64,000 nt of DNA, taken from contig CM042970.1 of assembly GCA_023678885.1 (NCBI GenBank), positions 2,148,355-2,212,354 on the forward strand. The letters run 5' to 3'. A program made the translations under genes and the position numbers. Position 1 is the first letter of the stretch; each line of letters starts with the position of its first letter. Under the pieces are notes generated by a model that was not told the origin of the DNA, searched no databases, and was given only the letters and a program-made list of their open reading frames with translations. This document shows positions 58,933 through 64,000 of this stretch, in pieces. This DNA comes from Pogostemon cablin. Its lineage: Eukaryota > Streptophyta > Magnoliopsida > Lamiales > Lamiaceae.

Positions 58933-60830
58933 CTAAACACCAAACATCAAGTCCATAATTTTTGACACCACTGATTTTGCAGGAGAAGCCATAGTCCCAG
59001 CAGATTGTCGAACACTGGAACTGCCGTTCAGGAGATAGTGCGGGTAAGGAGAGACTTTAGAACCATTCGACTCGGAGTTTCTATTTAAAGGGGTGGGAGT
59101 TAATGTCATAAATCCTTGATTGCAGAGTCTATCATTCAGAGTCTGCCGCTGCATAGGATCCACTGGCTTCACTCCAATGATAAGAACTCCATTTATATCC
59201 ATGCCGTTTTTGCTCAGTGCTTTATGAGCATCAGATCGATTCTGCAACAGTGTTTAATAAGGAATTGAGGGATCAAGAGAATCCACAAGAACAGCAGGTC
59301 AACCAAACCCAAAGAACCAGAAATATTTGAAAGAGCAAGCTAAACAATTAAAAAATGACAATGCAGATGGGTAAAAAAAAACTTGTATAGAAACCTCTAC
59401 AAATATAAATGGTTATGTGGCAACCCCACCCCCACCAATACATTTAAATGTATGACTTTAAAAAAAGCTGCGAGCTATAAACAAGGATAAAATGAAATGA
59501 AAAAAACACATCAGAAAAGTAAACACAATGCAGACTTAAAGAAACATGATTTGTAGCAAATGTACGAGAAGTTGAGGGATAGAACGTTTTGAGCTTCTAG
59601 TATTAGGGACAAACCTGGTATAAAATATGCATCCAATTAGCATTTCTTGGACCGGGAACATGTTTCAAAATCAGCCCACATTTTTCAAACTCCCGCAAAA
59701 CAAGATTTGTGTCAGCTGGTGAAAATCTGGAGATGAAATTTGAAATAAATTATAACCTTAAACCTCAAAAACCAAGCTGGTGAGATATTGATAATTTCAA
59801 TTATAAGAGATGACTAAACATTGGAACACAATCATAGATAAATCTAAGGCACAACCTGATGCATGCAGTTATGATCTTTAAAGAGCTAGTAACACTGTCA
59901 CAGTAAGTATAAAATAGACATGCAGAAGAACCAGTCACTAAATTCTGTATGCATAATTCAGCATTCAACTAACATTGCCTTAGGAAAATCCACTTATTTC
60001 AAATTAATCAGATCCACAATAAAAATTAAGACTTTTATAAGAGGGCCAGAATTTTGTTACTTCAACTAACCACGTAATAATAGAATGCAGCAAATGATAC
60101 CTTTTTTTTTAAACAGTACTATTACATTTTATATATCTTCAAATTTAGTTCTACTGGTTGTCAATTAACATAATAATCTATTCCATAACTGGTTCAAATA
60201 ATCATTCAGCATAAGTTCCATACAGAAAGTTGAAGCAAAAGAACAGAAACAATACCCATAGACGGTGACCCACTCCTCTTCATCCAAGTTGCCAACAGGT
60301 AATAAACTTTTCTTCACTTCAGGGCGAGCAACCTCCCTAGGTGGTGGCAATGTTATCAAGGCACCAGGATGAACCACACCTTCAACAGGTGAACCCTTCC
60401 CTTTATCTTCATGCTCTGCACTGCCACCAGTCTTTGCAGGTGACCACCAACTAGAACTGATAGGGCTCTGCTGCTGCTTGCTTGTTCCAGCGTATGAAGT
60501 GATCACATCTGACTTGCTCTTAGGGGTTGAAAAATTTCTGCCTAAACTCTGCACTGGAGTTTTAGGATCTGATTTTGCTTCCGGAGACACTGGATAGTCA
60601 GGTAAACCTGATTCCGGAGAAAGATCATAACGATCTTCGAGTGTAAAAACCGGAGGCGGGGGTAAATCAGAATTGGCAAAATTTTCACGCCACAGAGCAG
60701 AAACGGCGGCTGCCTGACCTGGGGTCGAGAATTTTCCCCCAGATCGTCGTGATGACACTGGTGTAGCTAAATCTTGAAAGAATATTGATTGCCTTCCAGA
60801 TCTGGGGGTTCTGTGGACATTTGTGCTCAT
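58933..60830 (-). CDS. Nucleoporin NUP35 (MPPN family), three exons
   Basis: Inner-ring nuclear pore protein that links the membrane to the Nup93/Nup155 subcomplexes. Exons, in transcription order: 60830-60256, 59726-59615 and 59241-58933, all GT-AG (donors GTATTG, GTTTGT). They join to 331 codons, close to the Arabidopsis protein. The start MSTNVHRTPRSGRQS matches the family; the ATG at 60830 is the first ATG in that frame. The N-terminal half is low-complexity, with FQDLATPVSSRR and PGQAAAVSALWRENF. The MPPN/RRM-like domain runs from EEWVTVYG (about residue 185) through CGLILKHVPGPRNANWMHIL to DINGVLIIGVKPVDPMQRQ (about 267). The last residues SVVSKIMDLMFGV form an amphipathic helix typical of membrane contact. 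Codons split by introns (G192) are consistent. Confidence 0.93.
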
Positions 60831-61385
60831 TTTTATAAGATTCACCCTGTGTATGCAAAAATTAGAATGACCTTAGGCAGCCAGAAAGAGTGACAACACA
60901 ATATTACTTACACCCGTATGCTTTTTTCATTCCAATACCATGTAACACAACATAAATAAACATATAGAAACTTCACACGGCTTATAGCATCATGAATTAA
61001 CAACTCTTCCACAATTACTAATCCCAGTGTTCTATATCCATGTTTCGCATCAATAATCAATCAAATAAAAATAGCTACATAACCAAAAAGAATATGCACC
61101 TTTCGCATAATCCATTATGAAAATTATAACAAACCCTCGTTCACGAATACAATCTAAACGAATGATCATACAAAAATAATGACAATGATAATGATACTGG
61201 AGTAATAATAAATCATAAATATTAGAGGAATAAAGAGCAAAGATGAGTAATCTACATAACATGAATAGTATACACAACAGAAATCCCAACAATAATTGAA
61301 AATTGCAAAATGTAATACCCATTACTCTGTAAACTGCGAATGATACAGCACAATATATTAACTGCATAAAGAGAGAATAAATTAC

Positions 61386-61500
61386 CTGAAATTGGTATCG
61401 GCTAAAAAGAGCAATTCGGTGGTTCAAAATTTGGAGGGTTTTAAAAAGAGGAATTTCCCACAAAGCAGCAGAATGCAGGGAGCAGAGAAATGGAAAAACC
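61386..61500 (-). other. Probable non-coding first exon of NUP35
   Basis: On the minus strand a donor CAG|GTAATT at 61386/61385 and an acceptor CACAG at 60847 would remove 60847-61385, leaving a CT-rich leader ahead of the ATG at 60830. The upstream start is not fixed. A 137-codon frame at 61050-61463 lies mostly in this intron and is not a gene. Confidence 0.5.
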
Positions 61501-61846
61501 CTAATTCTGTTTGAATCTAATTATCTTTTAAAATTAAACGCGTGCGCTCGACTCATGAATTTTTGAAAATTTTGAGGTTCGTCGGAATTACTTAAATAAC
61601 CTTCATAAGATGATTCATACTATGAGCTGTCCTGATAGATCAATTAAAGGGTAATTACGTCATTCAGAAACTGTGCTGAATCCGTATATGCAACTTTTTA
61701 GAGTATAATAATTTTGAGAAAAAATATGTGACTGCATATTAATATTTATTAAAAATTATAAAATATTAGTAAATCATTAATAATATTAATTTACAAGCGA
61801 AAAATAAAATCTTTGAAGCCACGTTGCTCTATAAATTAATTTGTAC
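61501..61846. other. Upstream of NUP35, with a remnant of the 30.3-kb array unit
   Basis: This should contain the NUP35 promoter. Bases 61760-61830 carry TAATATTAATTTACAAG and GCCACGTTGCTCTATAAA, a diverged copy of the start of the unit arrayed at 30303-31740. Confidence 0.45.
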
Positions 61847-62108
61847 TCTCTCCGTCCACAGAAGTTGTGACATTTTTCTTTTTTGATTGTCTCATAGAAG
61901 TTGTTACATTCCTTTTAAATCATATGAGACCCACATAAAAAATATTAACAGATTCACATTGGCCCACACACACTCCACACACACCACTAATACGAATACC
62001 CACTACACATTAAATATTATTTCTCTCACTTCACTTTATATTAAAATATTATACTCCTTAATCTCTGTGCCCAAAAAAAATGTCACAAGTTTAATGGGAC
62101 GGAGGGAG
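61847..62108. mobile_element. Stowaway-type MITE with internal duplication of its left end
   Basis: Ends CTCTCTCCGTCCACAGAAGT and TTTAATGGGACGGAGGGAG, with TA on both sides. The segment GAAGTTGTGACATTTTTCTT is repeated as GAAGTTGTTACATTCCTTTT about 40 bp further in, so the left arm is partly duplicated. Confidence 0.8.
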
Positions 62109-62468
62109 TATATGTTAAAATTGAATAGTTTCCGAATAAAATAAAATTAAAAAGATTGAGAAAAAATCAAAAATAAAAATAGAATTTTAAATTATAACAT
62201 TCTCGTAGTATTTAACACAGAGTGAACATTGACTGAGAATACGTAATACGGTAAAAAAATCAAAATAATAATTTAGGGAAATTGTTGCAAGATCATACAA
62301 TATGCGACATTTATGTATATATGTATATAATTAAAAGCAGTATTAAATATTTAATAATAATAATAATAATAATAATCTTCCTTGCCTCTCCATACTATTA
62401 TTATCCAGTTTAAAAATAAATAAATAAAAATATATAGCATGAATTGCATATCAGAAGTTTATTATACC
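62109..62468. other. AT-rich spacer with a short TAA microsatellite
   Basis: Bases 62352-62375 are a TAA/ATA trinucleotide run. No gene is seen. Confidence 0.6.
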
Positions 62469-63434
62469 CAATGTTTTCATAACCGAATCGAAGGTCAAAC
62501 CGCGGAGGTCAAATCGAAGAGCCCAACTGTTCACATTAATATTTACTATTTACTATTTTTAATAATATTTAATTATTTTATATATAATTTTACTATTTAC
62601 ATTAATATTAATTATTTAACATTTTAATTTACATGAAATTCATCACTTAAAAAATAAAATTATCATCTACATCAATGCCAAATAGCCTTTCCAAAAAATT
62701 AAATATAATCAAATATACAGTGGCAGCATTAAGAACTTGAGGGTTGTAAATATTAAATAAAATTACGTAAATAATAAGTTTAACAAATAGAAAATTTTTG
62801 GTAGAAACATTTTATCAAACACCTTGTAGACATGAAAAATTATAAAGTGTAAAGTGTAAACAATCAATCTATTTTCATTCAATAACCCATAAACTCATAC
62901 TCATCACTTCAAGTTCAAGACTCAAGCAACATATTAACTCAAATATGTGGAAAAACACCTACAAAATTTACAAAATATAAACCATCTAAATATGCATTTA
63001 AAACACAAAACCTTCAAATTTCACATACCTCTTAGGAATTAAAAAGTTTAATTTTATCTCCTCCCACTGCTTCACTATAGAGAGCCGCAAACTGAATGAT
63101 GTTCGGAACTTCGACAGTTGAAATGGAAGAGAGGAAATGAATTGGCAAAGCCCTAATCTCCTTTTCTCTCTCAAAACTCACGATAGTGTATTCGGGAATG
63201 TGAAAACTGAGAAGTGAGAACTTAAAAATTTAGAATTTTGAAATTGAGTCAAACTTTAAAAATTGGTCAACAGGTTGTAATTTTCTTTAAAAAAAAAAAG
63301 AAGTAAAAATCTGCGATTACCGGTTCATCCGATTTACCGGTTTTACCGGTTCTGTCCGATTTTGACTGATTTTACCCAAAAGCGGTTTATTGGGTGTAGT
63401 TGAACTGGACACGGGTCCAGTTCCAACAACATTG
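62469..63434. mobile_element. hAT-like non-autonomous element (966 bp)
   Basis: The ends are CAATGTTTTCATAACC on the left and, in reverse, CAATGTTGTTGGAACTGG on the right. Flanking 8-mers ATTATACC (62461-62468) and ATTATATC (63435-63442) differ at one base, as for an old hAT target duplication. Subterminal sequence is rich in CCGGTT/AACCGG motifs (63320-63360). There is no transposase frame. Confidence 0.6.
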
Positions 63435-63749
63435 ATTATATCATTTAAGATTTGCAGTTATTGTGAAAGAAACAAGAATGGTGGTTATATGTGATCAATT
63501 TCACAAAATTAATAATAAATTTTATAATTTTATGCGTTGACCTTCTAACGTTATAGTAAAGAACGCAAACCCAAATCTTAAAATAAAGACATCATGATGT
63601 CCTCCAATCTTCCCTCCCGCACCCCGTACAATTTTCTATAATTAACGCAATATTTAGCTTTTTTTCATAATTATTAATTTCTTACTCCATTTAATACCTA
63701 ATAATTTCTAATTTTTTTTATTTATCTATATCTCTTAAATAGATTCACG

Positions 63750-63964
63750 TGTACGTATGGACCAATAATGCACCACTATATAAATTGGTGATTCACATCA
63801 CATACATGTTCTGTTTCATTTAAGAATTATTTTGATGTGAACCCTCAGTTCGGAGGTCTTCGTCAACATGTTACGAAGCTCCAGGCTTCGGCGGGTCACC
63901 ATTACTTGACTTAGAAAGGCAAACATTTGGGCAAGGGAAAGCGCAGTGCGCCTGGTGAGTATCT
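63750..63964 (+). promoter_or_regulatory. Possible promoter and first exon at the window edge
   Basis: ACCAATAATG (63761) is followed by a TATA-like CTATATAAATTGG (63776), then a GC-richer transcribed-looking stretch from 63835 to a donor-like CTG|GTGAGT at 63955-63960. No long frame starts here, so it may be a 5' untranslated exon or a non-coding RNA. The gene would continue beyond the window. Confidence 0.35.
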
Positions 63965-64000
63965 TAAACAATAAAAATACATAATCATAATGATTTTTTA

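Noticed and set aside
61050..61463. Minus-strand frame of 137 codons
   Set aside because: Lies mostly in the probable 5' intron of NUP35 and has a hydrophobic, AT-driven composition.

Overview
This window is nuclear DNA from a flowering plant. The evidence is spliced genes of plant-specific families, very AT-rich intergenic DNA, Stowaway-type miniature elements, Copia LTR elements, LINEs and Helitron termini. The NIM1-interacting-type gene and the overall repeat style suggest a eudicot, possibly an asterid, but the sequence alone does not fix the species. Three host genes look intact.

On the minus strand at 13.1-19.5 kb is a complete three-exon GH31 alpha-xylosidase (XYL1 type, 950 codons), which trims xyloglucan in the cell wall. 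Its second intron is 3.5 kb and carries an inserted GC-rich element. On the plus strand at 41.06-41.39 kb is a single-exon gene of 108 codons for a NIMIN-type regulator of NPR1. It has a paired TGACGTCA (as-1-like) promoter element about 40 bp upstream of its TATA box, which points to salicylate/TGA-factor control. On the minus strand at 58.9-61.5 kb is a complete three-exon gene for the inner-ring nucleoporin NUP35 (331 codons), with a probable non-coding first exon. These genes serve separate pathways (wall metabolism, immune signalling, nuclear pore) and show no sign of being functionally linked.

The rest is mostly repeats. 0.9-3.7 kb: Stowaway elements, a local duplication and a foldback element. 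4.07-6.4 kb and 23.4-26.1 kb: two inverted copies of one AT-rich element, each ending in a palindromic hairpin and CTRR, as Helitrons do. 6.6-9.2 kb: SINE/LTR debris, a long TA tract and a duplicated LTR-leader-like block that runs into a ~72-bp tandem array. 10.4-12.3 kb: a LINE fragment and a Harbinger-like element. 27.2-35.2 kb: a broken multi-exon RPA70-like gene next to a Helitron 3' end, preceded by a tandem array and a near-perfect 102-nt foldback. 35.5-35.9 kb: a minisatellite with telomere-like words. 38.0-40.6 kb: a Copia gag-protease relic. 43.4-46.7 kb: a 5'-truncated LINE. 51.1-52.0 kb: a Copia RNase H-LTR fragment. 52.4-57.1 kb: a structurally complete LTR element with two 457-bp LTRs, a 5-bp target duplication, PBS and PPT, but a dead interior. 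62.5-63.4 kb: a hAT-like element.

No tRNA, rRNA or CRISPR array was seen. All splice sites and alignments were read by eye. The best leads for something not already described are the 31.7-kb foldback with its upstream array and Helitron/RPA neighbourhood, the paired Helitron-like elements, the leader repeats inside the 4.7-kb LTR element, and the 7.5-9.2 kb repeat block.
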